Shown: positions 37,523 to 45,947 of the stretch, one piece after another | How the letters are laid out: the number at the start of each line of letters is the position of its first letter | Position numbering within the stretch: the first letter of the stretch is position 1 | Assembly: GCF_920984665.1 (NCBI RefSeq) | Contig: NZ_CAKLBP010000006.1 | Span: 302,739-366,738, forward strand | Reading direction: 5' to 3' | DNA: 64,000 nucleotides | Source: Pedobacter sp. Leaf170 | GTDB lineage: Bacteria > Bacteroidota > Bacteroidia > Sphingobacteriales > Sphingobacteriaceae | Notes under the pieces: model-generated | Told to the model about the DNA's origin: nothing | The model's database searches: none | The model's input: only the letters and a program-made list of their open reading frames with translations | Translations under genes and position numbers: made by a program

Positions 37523-37550
37523 AATACTCAATACTAAATACTGAATACTA
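37523..37550. repeat. Heptamer tandem repeat (AATACTN x4)
   Basis: Four consecutive 7-bp units AATACTC, AATACTA, AATACTG, AATACTA. It ends about 70 bp before the rpsA -7 box. Confidence 0.75.
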
Positions 37551-37617
37551 ATTTTATAATAACCTAAAAATCAGCAACATTTATTAAAAAAATCTTTTCT
37601 ATTAATTAAAAAAGTTT

Positions 37618-37625
37618 TACCTTTG
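37618..37625 (+). promoter_or_regulatory. -7 promoter box of rpsA
   Basis: TACCTTTG matches TAnnTTTG. The leader is about 32 nt and contains AAAGGAG (37646-37652), a purine-rich ribosome-binding site that is unusual for this phylum. Confidence 0.65.
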
Positions 37626-37662
37626 CAGTCCCTAAATAGGGAAAAAAGGAGATAATTAATTA

Positions 37663-39597
37663 ATGGCTAAAAAACAAGTAGCAGAAAAAGAATTAGCAGC
37701 TAAAACAGCTGAGCTTCAGGGAGAAGGCGGACGCCTGACTGAAAAAGAAACCATTGAATCAGAAGCTGATTCAGTTTCGATCGAATCGATCAAATCATCA
37801 TTAGCAACACCAACAGAAGATTTTGATTGGGATGCAGATGAAAAAGTTTTCGGTAATTACAATGATGCAGACCGTAAGAAGTTTGAAGATATGTATGCTG
37901 GAACATTTAATCAAATCACTAAAGGTGAAATCATTAGCGGTATTGTTGTTTCAATTAACAACAAAGATGTAGTATTAAACGTTGGTTTTAAATCAGATGG
38001 TTTAGTTTCTACTTCAGAGTTCCGTGATACACCAGATTTAAAAATCGGCGATTCAGTTGACGTTTTCGTTGAAGCACCAGAAGATGCTAACGGTCAGTTG
38101 ATCCTTTCTCGTAAAAGAGCTAAAACTCAAAGATCTTGGGAAGCTATTAACGAGGCTCTTGAAAATGATAGAATCATCAACGGTTTCGTTAAGAGCCGTA
38201 CTAAAGGTGGTTTAATTGTTGATATCATGGGTGTTGAGGCTTTCTTACCAGGTTCTCAAATTGATATTAAACCTATCCGCGATTACGATGTATACGTGGG
38301 TAAAACAATGGAATTTAAAGTTGTTAAAATTAACCATGAGTTTAAAAACGTAGTTGTTTCTCATAAAGTGTTAATTGAAGACGATTTAGAATCACAAAAA
38401 GTTGAAATCGTTTCTAAATTAGAAAAAGGTCAAGTATTAGAAGGTACTGTTAAAAACATTACAGATTTCGGTGTGTTCATCGATTTAGGTGGTGTTGATG
38501 GTTTACTTCACATTACTGATATTTCTTGGGGCCGCATAGAGCATCCGAAAGAAGTTTTATCATTAGATGAAAAAATCAACGTTGTTGTTTTAGATTTCGA
38601 TGATGAGAAAAAACGTATCGCTTTAGGCTTAAAACAATTAACGGCTCACCCTTGGGAAAACTTAAACGCTGACATTCAAGTTGGTTCTAAAGTTAAAGGA
38701 AAAATCGTAACTGTTGCAGATTACGGTGCTTTCTTAGAAATCATCCCGGGTGTTGAAGGTTTAATCCACGTTTCTGAAATGAGCTGGTCGCAAAACTTAA
38801 GAAATCCACAAGAATTCTTAAAAGTTGGTGACGAAATCGAAGCTGAAGTTTTAACTTTAGATAGAGACGAGCGCAAAATGAGCTTAGGTATTAAACAATT
38901 ATCTAACGACCCATGGCAAGAAGTTGCTGCTAAATTCCCAGTTGGAAGCAAGCACAAAGCAACAGTTAAAAACATGACTAACTTCGGCGTTTTCGTTGAA
39001 ATTGAAGAAGGAATTGATGGTTTAATCCACATTTCTGACTTATCATGGTCTAAAAAAATCAACCACCCTAACGAATTCACTAAAGTTGGTGATGTATTAG
39101 ACGTTGTTGTTTTAGAATTAGATGTTGATAACCGTAAGTTAAGCTTAGGTCACAAACAATTAGAAGAAAACCCTTGGGATACTTTCGAAACTATCTTTAC
39201 TTTAGATTCAGTACACCAAGGAACAGTTGTTAAAGTAACTGATAAAGGTGCTGTTATTGCTTTACCATACGGTGTAGAAGGTTTCGTGCCAACTAAACAC
39301 ATGGTTAAAGAAGATGGTACTTCGGTTAAAGCAGAAGAAACTAACGACTTCAAAATCATCGAGTTTAACAAAGAAGCTAAACGCATCGTTGTATCTCACG
39401 CTCGTATTTGGGAAGAAGTTAAAGCTGAAGCTGTAGCAGAAGAAAGAAATGCTAAGAAAAAAGAAGCAAAAGCTGCTGTGACTGCTGTTAAGAAAGTTAA
39501 AGATTCTGTAGAGAAATCTACATTAGGAGATTTAGACGTATTAGCACAATTGAAATCGCAATTAGAAGGCGAAGAAAGCAAAGCTAAAAAAGGCTAG
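37663..39597 (+). CDS. rpsA: 30S ribosomal protein S1
   Basis: A 644-residue protein with six S1 RNA-binding repeats at about 85-150, 168-235, 258-325, 338-407, 424-495 and 513-575. Repeats such as GTVKNITDFGVFIDLGGVDG and ATVKNMTNFGVFVEIEEGID show the family pattern. The N-terminal 60 residues are acidic and low-complexity; the C-terminus is Lys/Ala/Glu-rich. S1 binds mRNA and brings it to the 30S subunit. It is longer than the E. coli protein (557 aa) because of the extended tails, which is normal for Bacteroidota. Single-gene unit with its own promoter and a strong terminator. Confidence 0.97.
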   Translation: MAKKQVAEKELAAKTAELQGEGGRLTEKETIESEADSVSIESIKSSLATPTEDFDWDADEKVFGNYNDADRKKFEDMYAGTFNQITKGEIISGIVVSINNKDVVLNVGFKSDGLVSTSEFRDTPDLKIGDSVDVFVEAPEDANGQLILSRKRAKTQRSWEAINEALENDRIINGFVKSRTKGGLIVDIMGVEAFLPGSQIDIKPIRDYDVYVGKTMEFKVVKINHEFKNVVVSHKVLIEDDLESQKVEIVSKLEKGQVLEGTVKNITDFGVFIDLGGVDGLLHITDISWGRIEHPKEVLSLDEKINVVVLDFDDEKKRIALGLKQLTAHPWENLNADIQVGSKVKGKIVTVADYGAFLEIIPGVEGLIHVSEMSWSQNLRNPQEFLKVGDEIEAEVLTLDRDERKMSLGIKQLSNDPWQEVAAKFPVGSKHKATVKNMTNFGVFVEIEEGIDGLIHISDLSWSKKINHPNEFTKVGDVLDVVVLELDVDNRKLSLGHKQLEENPWDTFETIFTLDSVHQGTVVKVTDKGAVIALPYGVEGFVPTKHMVKEDGTSVKAEETNDFKIIEFNKEAKRIVVSHARIWEEVKAEAVAEERNAKKKEAKAAVTAVKKVKDSVEKSTLGDLDVLAQLKSQLEGEESKAKKG

Positions 39598-39617
39598 TTC
39601 TTTTTAACTGAATATAT

Positions 39618-39651
39618 AAATCCCGATAGCGAAAGTTATCGGGATTTTTTT
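39618..39651 (+). terminator. Intrinsic terminator of rpsA
   Basis: Perfect 11-bp stem AAATCCCGATA (39618-39628) and TATCGGGATTT (39637-39647) with an 8-nt loop; the T-rich tail reaches about 39652. Confidence 0.9.
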
Positions 39652-40761
39652 TGTGTTATTTTTTTTTGCCACGGATACACGGAATACAGGGAACTTCACA
39701 AGGTCTTCATTGCGAGGAGGCTTTTTAGCCGATAGCTTGCCCCGACACTTCGGGGAAGCATTCTCATTTTACCTCACCCTGTGAAAGTTAACAGTATATA
39801 TTTTTTAATCGCCATCCCTCTCCTTGAAGAGAGGGAAATAAAGTGAAGTGGGTTTAACCCATTTTGCTTTTCACTGCCCACAAATCCCTCTCTTCAAGGA
39901 GAGGGAAAGTAGTTGCAGCGTATCACTACTAACGCTAATGGGGTGATGTTTTATAGAGTCGATTGATTTTTAAGCGAATACCTCACCCTGTGAAAGTTAG
40001 AAGTATATATGCTTTTGTAGCTATCCCTCTCCTTAAAGAGAGGGAAATAATGTGAAGTGGGTTTAACGCATTTTGCTTTTCACAGCCCACAAAATCCCTC
40101 TCTTTAAGGAGAGGGAAAGTAGTAACGGTGTTTTAGTACTTACTTTAATAGAGTGAGTTTTATAGAGTCGATTGATTTTTAAGCTAATACCTCACCCTGT
40201 GAAAGCTTGAAGTATTTATGCTATTGTAGCTATCCCTCTCCTTGAAGAGAGGGAAATAAAGTGATGTGGGTTTAACCCATTTTGATTGTCACAGCCAGTA
40301 AAATCCCTCTCGTTAAAGAGAGGGAAAGTAGTTGCAGCGTTTCACTACTAACGCTAATAGGGTGAGGTTTTATAGAGTCGATTGATTTTTAAGCAAATAC
40401 CTCACCCTGTGAAAGCTTGAAGTATTTATGCTATTGTAGATATCCCTCTCCTTAAAGAGAGGGAAATAATGTGAAGTGGATTTAACCCATTTTGCTTTTC
40501 ACAGCCAACAAATCCCTCTCTTCAAGGAGAGGGAAAGTAGTTGCCGAGCTCTACTCCTAACTTTAATAGGGTGAGGTTTTTGAAAACGAAAACAAGCAAT
40601 AATCGTTCACTCCTGCCCCGCTGTCCGTTCAATCTTTTTGGCGAACTGTCATGCTGAGCTTGTCGAAGCACCTAACCAAAAAGGATTTACCTCCCATCGG
40701 GTTTATGTAACATCATTAATTCGTTCTAGCAAACCATTTCCTATCATCCGCCTATTATTAC
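39652..40761. other. Long non-coding repeat-filled spacer between rpsA and GH20
   Basis: About 1.1 kb with no credible gene. It contains remnants of a GC-rich hairpin (CCCCGACACTTCGGGG, 39740-39755), a four-copy array of ~209-bp palindromic units (39772-40578), and the dispersed motif GTCATGCTGAGC followed by TTGTCGAAGCA (40648-40670), which is common between genes in Bacteroidota. The GH20 promoter follows. Confidence 0.75.
39772..40578. repeat. Four tandem ~209-bp palindromic intergenic repeats
   Basis: Units start with CCTCACCCTGTGAAAG at 39772, 39981, 40190 and 40400 (periods 209, 209, 210). Each has an inner pair of 20-bp elements that are reverse complements of each other (first unit: 39816-39835 and 39896-39915), each itself CCCTCTC...GAGAGGG, and ends with GGGTGAGG-like sequence complementary to its start. 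A 32-bp linker TTTTATAGAGTCGATTGATT... joins units. Copies differ by scattered substitutions that partly preserve pairing. The structure resembles REP/BIME-type elements; no transposase is present here. Confidence 0.9.
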
Positions 40762-40769
40762 TACTTTTG
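40762..40769 (+). promoter_or_regulatory. -7 promoter box of the GH20 gene
   Basis: TACTTTTG matches TAnnTTTG and would start transcription about 13 nt before the ATG at 40788. Confidence 0.6.
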
Positions 40770-40787
40770 AAATGAAATCGACTAATT

Positions 40788-42458
40788 ATGAAAAATCTTT
40801 TAATCTTACTTTTAGTAGTAACATTTGGCCTAAAAATTTCTGCCCAGGAAGTAAATATTATTCCACAGCCAGTTAAGCTTGAAGTGAAAACAAAAGAATT
40901 ACCTTTTACAATAGATACTGCAACAGTTATCTATACAAATGATACTTTAGCTAATTCCTCGATAGCATTTTTTCAAAATTACCTTCATCAGAACTACAAT
41001 TTTCAACTTAAAACAACTACAATTCCAGATGTAAATCGAACCAATGTGATAAACTTAATAATTGCTGAAAAAACTTCAAATCGAAATGAATATAATCTAA
41101 CTGTTAGCGACAAATCGACAACTATTAGTTCATTATCAGATACAGCTGTTTTTCAAGGCATTCAAACCCTAATTCAACTTTTGCCAACATCAAAATCTGC
41201 TTCACTCCAAATTCCTGCAGTTTCAATTATCGATTACCCCCGCTTCGATTACCGTGGAATGCACCTCGACGTAAGTCGCCATTTTTTTGAAGTAGATTTT
41301 GTTAAACAATACATCGATTATTTAGCTTTACATAAAATGAATTATTTCCATTGGCATTTAACTGATGACCATGGCTGGAGAATCGAAATCAAAAAATACC
41401 CGAAACTTACTGAAATTGGCGCCTGGCGAAACGGCAGCATAATTGGCTTGTGGCCTGGAAAAGGTAATGAAAATATAAAATATCAGGTTTTACCGACAGA
41501 AGTTAAGATAATGCCGAAAGATGCAATTATTAAAACAGACGGCATTAAACATGGTGGGTATTATACTCAAGAGCAAATTAAAGATGTTATCGATTATGCA
41601 GCCAAACGTTACATTACCGTTATTCCGGAAATTGAAATGCCTGCACATAGCATGGCTTTGCTCGCCGCTTACCCCGAATTAGGAACAGAACCCAACAAAA
41701 AATATGCGGTAGCCGAAACCTGGGGTATGATGAATAAATACAATAACGTATTGCAAGCATCTGATACAACCTTTAAATTCTTAGAAAATGTACTTTCAGA
41801 AGTAATGGATTTATTTCCATCTCAATACGTGCACATTGGTGGAGATGAAGCCTCAAAAATATGGTGGAAAAAATCAACCGTTTCACAGCAGATAATGAAG
41901 GCTAACGGACTTAAAAATGAAAGTGAGCTACAAAGCTATTTCATCCAAAGGATAGAAAAATTTGTAAATAGTAAAGGCAAAACCATCATCGGTTGGAATG
42001 AAATTTTACAGGGCGGCTTAGCTCCAAATGCAGTTGTTATGAGTTGGCAAGGCGAAAAGGGAGGTATCGAAGCTGCAAAGCAAAACCATAAAGCCATCAT
42101 GACACCAGAAAACATTATGTATTTTAACCATGCTCAATTTGTTAAAGAAGATAGTTTAACTGCAAGCAAAGTATCGCCATTGGTTGATGTTTACAATTAT
42201 GAGCCCATTCCAAAAGAATTAACACCAGAGCAAGGAAAAAATATTTGGGGCGGACAAGGCTGTTTATGGAGCGAATACATCACCACTCCTTCCAAAGTTC
42301 AATATTTGCTCTTCCCACGATTAGATGCATTAAGCGAAATTTTATGGAGCCCAATAGATAAAAGGAACTATATCGATTTTCAAAAAAGGCTTAAAACGCA
42401 ATTTAAACGATATGATTTAATGAACATCACCTACTCAAAACGATATCTGGAAAATTAA
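40788..42458 (+). CDS. GH20 beta-N-acetylhexosaminidase
   Basis: A 556-residue exported enzyme (signal ending LKISAQ). It has the GH20b N-terminal domain (about 22-150) and the TIM-barrel catalytic domain beginning YPRFDYRGMHLDVSRHFFEV. HWHLTDDHGWRIEIKKYP and the catalytic D353-E354 pair in HIGGDEASKIWW are present; the Glu is the acid and the substrate acetamido group is the nucleophile. It removes terminal beta-GlcNAc or beta-GalNAc from chitin fragments, peptidoglycan or glycoproteins. Stand-alone gene with its own promoter, separated from the glycan loci by rpsA, so it need not act with them. Confidence 0.95.
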   Translation: MKNLLILLLVVTFGLKISAQEVNIIPQPVKLEVKTKELPFTIDTATVIYTNDTLANSSIAFFQNYLHQNYNFQLKTTTIPDVNRTNVINLIIAEKTSNRNEYNLTVSDKSTTISSLSDTAVFQGIQTLIQLLPTSKSASLQIPAVSIIDYPRFDYRGMHLDVSRHFFEVDFVKQYIDYLALHKMNYFHWHLTDDHGWRIEIKKYPKLTEIGAWRNGSIIGLWPGKGNENIKYQVLPTEVKIMPKDAIIKTDGIKHGGYYTQEQIKDVIDYAAKRYITVIPEIEMPAHSMALLAAYPELGTEPNKKYAVAETWGMMNKYNNVLQASDTTFKFLENVLSEVMDLFPSQYVHIGGDEASKIWWKKSTVSQQIMKANGLKNESELQSYFIQRIEKFVNSKGKTIIGWNEILQGGLAPNAVVMSWQGEKGGIEAAKQNHKAIMTPENIMYFNHAQFVKEDSLTASKVSPLVDVYNYEPIPKELTPEQGKNIWGGQGCLWSEYITTPSKVQYLLFPRLDALSEILWSPIDKRNYIDFQKRLKTQFKRYDLMNITYSKRYLEN

Positions 42459-42522
42459 TTTTCAAATCTTGTAATTTTTTGAAATAACACCCTACTAACT
42501 GCTCAAATAAATTTAAAATGTT

Positions 42523-42696
42523 ATGGATAGCAGGAATTCAAAATTTGGCTTAGCAGGTTTTTTAATTATAGTAGCCAGTCTTCAAACAACACAGTTTTAT
42601 GTTAAGTATTTTCTTTTAACAATGGCTGCTATATTTTTAATTAGAGATATTATTCGTTACCAAAAAGAATTTAAAGCCAATCGTTTTAAAAAATAA
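42523..42696 (+). CDS. Small predicted membrane protein ahead of the sigma factor (57 aa)
   Basis: A short frame ATG 42523 to TAA 42696 reading MDSRNSKFGLAGFLIIVASL, then a second hydrophobic stretch YFLLTMAAIFLIRDIIRY and a basic tail. It has one or two membrane segments, ends 8 bp before the ECF sigma start, and shares its orientation. No family recognised. Its even hydrophobic pattern and tight spacing support coding, but it could be chance. Confidence 0.55.
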   Translation: MDSRNSKFGLAGFLIIVASLQTTQFYVKYFLLTMAAIFLIRDIIRYQKEFKANRFKK

Positions 42697-42704
42697 ACAA
42701 CAGG

Positions 42705-43181
42705 ATGATTGAAAATTCTTTTCTGCAAAAGGTAGAGGAACACAAAGGAATTATTTACAAAATGATAAATCTATACGCCGATGATGATGAAGATCGGAAA
42801 GATTTATATCAAGAAATTATATTCCAAAGCTGGAGCGCTTATGCTCGGTTTAAAGGAGATGCTAAATTTTCTACCTGGCTTTACAAAATTAGCTTAAACG
42901 TTTCCCTCTCCTTTTTAAGTAAAAAGAAAAAACAAAACCACATAACTACAATTAATCCAGATGATTATCGTTTTGAATCTCCTGAATTATCCGAGCGGGC
43001 AGATTGGCTTTATCGCTGCATCAGAAAACTTACAGATGTTGATAGAAGTATAATTATGCTGCATTTAGATGGCTTTGACAATACCGAAATTAGCGAAATG
43101 ATTGGCTTATCTCGCAACAATACAAATGTTAAACTTCATCGCATCAAACAACAATTGGCTTCACTTTTAACAGGAAAGTAA
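42705..43181 (+). CDS. ECF-type RNA polymerase sigma factor
   Basis: A 158-residue sigma-70-family protein with region 2 (about 20-75: DDDEDRKDLYQEIIFQSWSA, FSTWLYKISLNV) and region 4 (about 105-155: LTDVDRSIIMLHLDGFDNTE, then ISEMIGLSRNNTNVKLHRI). No region 3 or regulatory extension. It starts 8 bp after a small membrane protein gene and ends 1 bp before a membrane protein gene that may act as its anti-sigma factor. No SusC/FecR pair is adjacent, so it is not a glycan-locus sigma factor. Confidence 0.93.
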   Translation: MIENSFLQKVEEHKGIIYKMINLYADDDEDRKDLYQEIIFQSWSAYARFKGDAKFSTWLYKISLNVSLSFLSKKKKQNHITTINPDDYRFESPELSERADWLYRCIRKLTDVDRSIIMLHLDGFDNTEISEMIGLSRNNTNVKLHRIKQQLASLLTGK

Positions 43182-43182
43182 A

Positions 43183-43779
43183 ATGAATTTAGACCAAGAA
43201 TGGCAAAACTTAAGTGCCGAGCTAAATACAAAAGCTGAGCAAATAGATATTACTAAATTTACTATCGACAAAGAATCGCACACGCTGCTGCAAGATTTAT
43301 TATTTAAATTAAAATGGAAACTGAGATGGATTCGAATAATCGATATTCCGCTTTTAGTATTCGCATTCATCGTAAAAGGTGATTTAAAATTCCTGCTGAT
43401 TTTTATATTCCTCACTTATGAAATATCAAGGGCTTTTGGAATGATAAAGTTTAGTAAAATTAAAACAGGAATTGATTATAATGCAAACACAAAAGATGTT
43501 CTAATCAATAATTATAATACAATAAAAGAAATTTTAAGAGGCGAAACCGTTTTTGGCTATATATTTTTACCACTTGCTGGTCCTATAGGTTTATTTGCTT
43601 ATAAATTATTTGTTCACCAATCTTTTAAACAAGTAATTAGCCAACCAAATATTTGGTATCAATTTTTAGCAGTGGCTTTAATTGGAATACCATTTATTTT
43701 TATTGCCAGCAAAATGAATGATAGCATTTTCAAAAAGCCGCTAAATGAACTTAAAAACAAAATAGCAGAGCTTTCCTAA
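43183..43779 (+). CDS. Membrane protein, possible anti-sigma partner
   Basis: A 198-residue protein with a soluble N-terminal segment of about 45 residues, then four hydrophobic stretches (around IIDIPLLVFAFIV, FLLIFIFLTYEI, FGYIFLPLAGPIGLFAY and FLAVALIGIPFIFIA). I recognise no named domain. The start is 1 bp after the ECF sigma stop, the usual place for an anti-sigma factor, and the cytosolic N-terminal part could bind sigma. Function is inferred from context only. It overlaps the convergent DCC gene by 4 bp at the stops. Confidence 0.75.
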   Translation: MNLDQEWQNLSAELNTKAEQIDITKFTIDKESHTLLQDLLFKLKWKLRWIRIIDIPLLVFAFIVKGDLKFLLIFIFLTYEISRAFGMIKFSKIKTGIDYNANTKDVLINNYNTIKEILRGETVFGYIFLPLAGPIGLFAYKLFVHQSFKQVISQPNIWYQFLAVALIGIPFIFIASKMNDSIFKKPLNELKNKIAELS

Positions 43780-44177
43780 TCGTAAAATTTACTTTTTAAT
43801 TCTGGCGATGGCACCCAGCAACTTTCTTGCTTACCCCACCACTTATAGCGGTTTTTTGCAATAATATCGTAAAACCAATCGCGTATAAATTTTGGGATAA
43901 TGATAAAACCATAAAGCAGTGGCCAAAGTCCGTTTAGTTTTTTTGCAACCCGCAAAGCGGATGATGATTTAGTGTAAAGCTTACCATTTTCAAGTAATAA
44001 TGTAGAATTTAAAATTTCTGGATTCACCGCAAATTTAGGTAAAACTGTCCTGGCGTAATTCCCCTGCAAAGCCGTAAACTTAAAATAATTCTTTTTATCA
44101 TGTTCTATTACAAACTGAACTGATGCATTACATAAATTACAAATGCCATCGAAAAAGATTACCGGTTGCGTTTCCAT
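43776..44177 (-). CDS. DCC-family thiol-disulfide oxidoreductase (DUF393)
   Basis: About 133 residues starting METQPVIFFDG; the ATG at 44177 is used instead of a TTG 18 bp upstream. The DCC motif DGICNLC sits near the N-terminus, followed by FVIEHDKKNYFKFTALQG and, mid-protein, SSALRVAKKLNGLWPLLYG. The C-terminus IIAKNRYKWWGKQESCWVP is typical. Members are small thioredoxin-like proteins with a predicted redox role. It is convergent with the sigma-factor operon and overlaps its last stop codon by 4 bases. Confidence 0.87.
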   Translation of the reverse strand: METQPVIFFDGICNLCNASVQFVIEHDKKNYFKFTALQGNYARTVLPKFAVNPEILNSTLLLENGKLYTKSSSALRVAKKLNGLWPLLYGFIIIPKFIRDWFYDIIAKNRYKWWGKQESCWVPSPELKSKFYD

Positions 44178-44303
44178 TATTTTAAAGTTAAACAATTATT
44201 GCATGACCAGAGGTGTTACCATTCAGCTTAACAAAATAATAGAAGAATTGCTTTACATTAAACAATAAATGGACTAATTTTAATTATAACAAAAGATTGA
44301 AAA

Positions 44304-45134
44304 ATGTACATTTCTATAAATAACGAATTGTTTTCAGAGGCTGATGCAAAAATTTCTGTATCAGATTTATCAGTGCAAAGAGGTTTTGGGATTTTCGATT
44401 TTTTGCAAACGATAAACAATCACCCTGTTTTTTTGAATGATTACTTAAATCGTTTTTTTAATTCGGTTAAAGAAATGAATATGTATCCTAATTTTGATAG
44501 GAACCAAATCCGGGAAGCTGTTTTTGCCTTAATAAATAAAAATAACATCCCCAATTCGGGCATAAAAATAATATTAACCGGTGGATATGCTGAGGATGGT
44601 TATACGATGACAAAACCAAATTTAATTATTATTCAAACGCCATTAAACATTATTGAAAACCCAACCAAGCCAATAAAATTAGTTAGCTATAACCACCAAA
44701 GGCAATTACCACAAGTTAAAACTATTGATTATTTACAAGCCATAAGGTTGCAAGGTTTTATAAAAGAAAATAATGCTGATGATTTATTATACCACAATAA
44801 TGGCTTGGTAAGAGAATGCCCGAGGGCAAATATTTTTATGGTTAACGATACGGAAATTATTACTGCAAAAACAGAAATTTTGGGTGGAATAACCCGAAGT
44901 AAAATTTTAAGGATGGAAATTGAAGCCTATACCGTTATTGAAAAAGATTTTACATTGGATGAGATGTATGCTGCAAAAGAGGTTTTTATAACCAGCTCTA
45001 CCAAAAATGTATGGCCGGTTTCTTTTATTGATGGGAAGCAAATTGGAGATGGAAACCATCAGATTGCAAAAAGCTTGAACAATAAATTATTGAATCTTAT
45101 TAATGTCGATGTAAATTCGGAAGTGGTTGCGTAG
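44304..45134 (+). CDS. Class IV PLP-dependent aminotransferase
   Basis: A 276-residue fold-type IV enzyme of the branched-chain/D-amino-acid aminotransferase group. The N-terminal VSDLSVQRGFGIFDFLQTIN, likely PLP-lysine in LPQVKTIDYLQAIRLQ, and AKTEILGGITRSKILRM are characteristic. The segment NNGLVRECPRANIFMV is the usual E-x-x-x-x-N site. It lacks the longer N-terminal part of BCAT (IlvE) enzymes, so a D-amino-acid aminotransferase or an aminodeoxychorismate lyase-like role is possible. folC downstream at 55564 is too distant to decide. Free-standing gene. Confidence 0.85.
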   Translation: MYISINNELFSEADAKISVSDLSVQRGFGIFDFLQTINNHPVFLNDYLNRFFNSVKEMNMYPNFDRNQIREAVFALINKNNIPNSGIKIILTGGYAEDGYTMTKPNLIIIQTPLNIIENPTKPIKLVSYNHQRQLPQVKTIDYLQAIRLQGFIKENNADDLLYHNNGLVRECPRANIFMVNDTEIITAKTEILGGITRSKILRMEIEAYTVIEKDFTLDEMYAAKEVFITSSTKNVWPVSFIDGKQIGDGNHQIAKSLNNKLLNLINVDVNSEVVA

Positions 45135-45334
45135 GCTTTTAGTCGCTCATTATATTACAGATTTTGCCAATTAAACCGGATGGAAACGGCAGCCCCGAGT
45201 GACCGGACCTGAGCTATGGGAAACGAGGGCTACAGTGTACAGCCGGAAGAAACATAAACAGAGGCTACAAACCTCGCTTTTCGAAAGAAAATATAACAAT
45301 TTAGCTATCAAACGATTCAACAATTTCCTCAAGA

Positions 45335-45369
45335 ACTTTTAACTTTCTACTTTTAACTTTCTACTTTTT
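45335..45369. repeat. Heptamer tandem repeat (ACTTTYW x5)
   Basis: Five 7-bp units: ACTTTTA, ACTTTCT, ACTTTTA, ACTTTCT, ACTTTTT. It occupies the -33 region of the pyrR promoter. Confidence 0.75.
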
Positions 45370-45372
45370 CTC

Positions 45373-45380
45373 TATATTTG
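45373..45380 (+). promoter_or_regulatory. -7 promoter box of pyrR-pyrB
   Basis: TATATTTG exactly matches TAnnTTTG. The last three bases form the TTG that opens the longer reading frame, so translation more likely starts at the ATG at 45396, about 10 nt after the predicted transcript start. Confidence 0.7.
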
Positions 45381-45395
45381 CCCAATCCTTCTTCA

Positions 45396-45941
45396 ATGCA
45401 AAAGAAAACACTTCTTGACGGACAAAAAATTCAGATTACAATTAAGAGGCTTTGCCATCAATTAATTGAAAACCACGACGATTTCTCGAATACCGTTTTA
45501 ATTGGCATTCAGCCTAGAGGTCCTTTTTTAGCCGACAGGATTCAGGATGAGCTACAAACCATTTTAAAGAAAAAGAAAATTTTAAAGGGAAACCTTGATA
45601 TTACCTTTTTTAGAGATGATTTTCGTAGAAAAGATGGTTTGGTAACGGCCAACAGCAATTCAATAGATTTTATTATCGAAGGCAAAAAAGTTATTTTAAT
45701 TGACGACGTACTTTGGACCGGAAGAACGATTAGAGCTGCACTTGATGCTTTATTGGCCTACGGCAGACCCGAAAAGGTTGAATTACTTGTTTTAATTGAC
45801 AGAAGATTTAGCAGGCATTTACCAATTGAACCCGATTACATTGGTTTACAGGTAGATAGCGTAAGCGCACAGCATGTTAAGGTTACCTGGGCAAGCGAAG
45901 GTGGAGAAGACAAAGTTATATTATTATCAGATAAGCAATAG
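45396..45941 (+). CDS. pyrR: PyrR-type bifunctional regulator/uracil phosphoribosyltransferase
   Basis: A 181-residue type-I phosphoribosyltransferase. The PRPP loop VILIDDVLWTGRTIRAAL and ITFFRDDFRRKDG, VLIGIQPRGPFLADRI and LLVLIDRRFSRHLPIEPDYIG match PyrR. In Gram-positive bacteria PyrR binds pyr mRNA to cause attenuation; here the transcript leader is only about 10 nt and the gap to pyrB is 6 bp, so no attenuator is visible at this operon. It may act as uracil phosphoribosyltransferase. Start at ATG 45396 rather than TTG 45378. Confidence 0.9.
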   Translation: MQKKTLLDGQKIQITIKRLCHQLIENHDDFSNTVLIGIQPRGPFLADRIQDELQTILKKKKILKGNLDITFFRDDFRRKDGLVTANSNSIDFIIEGKKVILIDDVLWTGRTIRAALDALLAYGRPEKVELLVLIDRRFSRHLPIEPDYIGLQVDSVSAQHVKVTWASEGGEDKVILLSDKQ

Positions 45942-45947
45942 CAGAAA

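Larger units (their letters stand above)
37252..37662. other. Non-coding spacer with GC-rich hairpin and heptamer repeat before rpsA
   Basis: No gene is apparent. The spacer contains a GC-rich hairpin (AGCCCC arm near 37295 pairing with GGGGCT near 37323), which resembles another element near 45186. A tandem heptamer AATACTN is repeated four times at 37523-37550. The rpsA promoter lies at its right end. Confidence 0.6.
45135..45395. other. Spacer with dispersed GC-rich hairpin, heptamer repeat and pyrR promoter
   Basis: Contains GGCAGCCCCGAG (45187-45198) and a complementary GAGGGCT about 30 bp later, a degenerate relative of the element near 37294. Five heptamers of form ACTTTYW lie at 45335-45369, just before the -7 box TATATTTG at 45373-45380. 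No coding sequence seen. Confidence 0.6.

Noticed and set aside
39772..40578. CRISPR array
   Set aside because: Repeats are ~209 bp, tandem and internally palindromic, with no unique spacers of regular length and no cas genes nearby.
39652..40761. Insertion sequence between rpsA and GH20
   Set aside because: No transposase frame or flanking target-site duplication; only non-coding repeats are seen.
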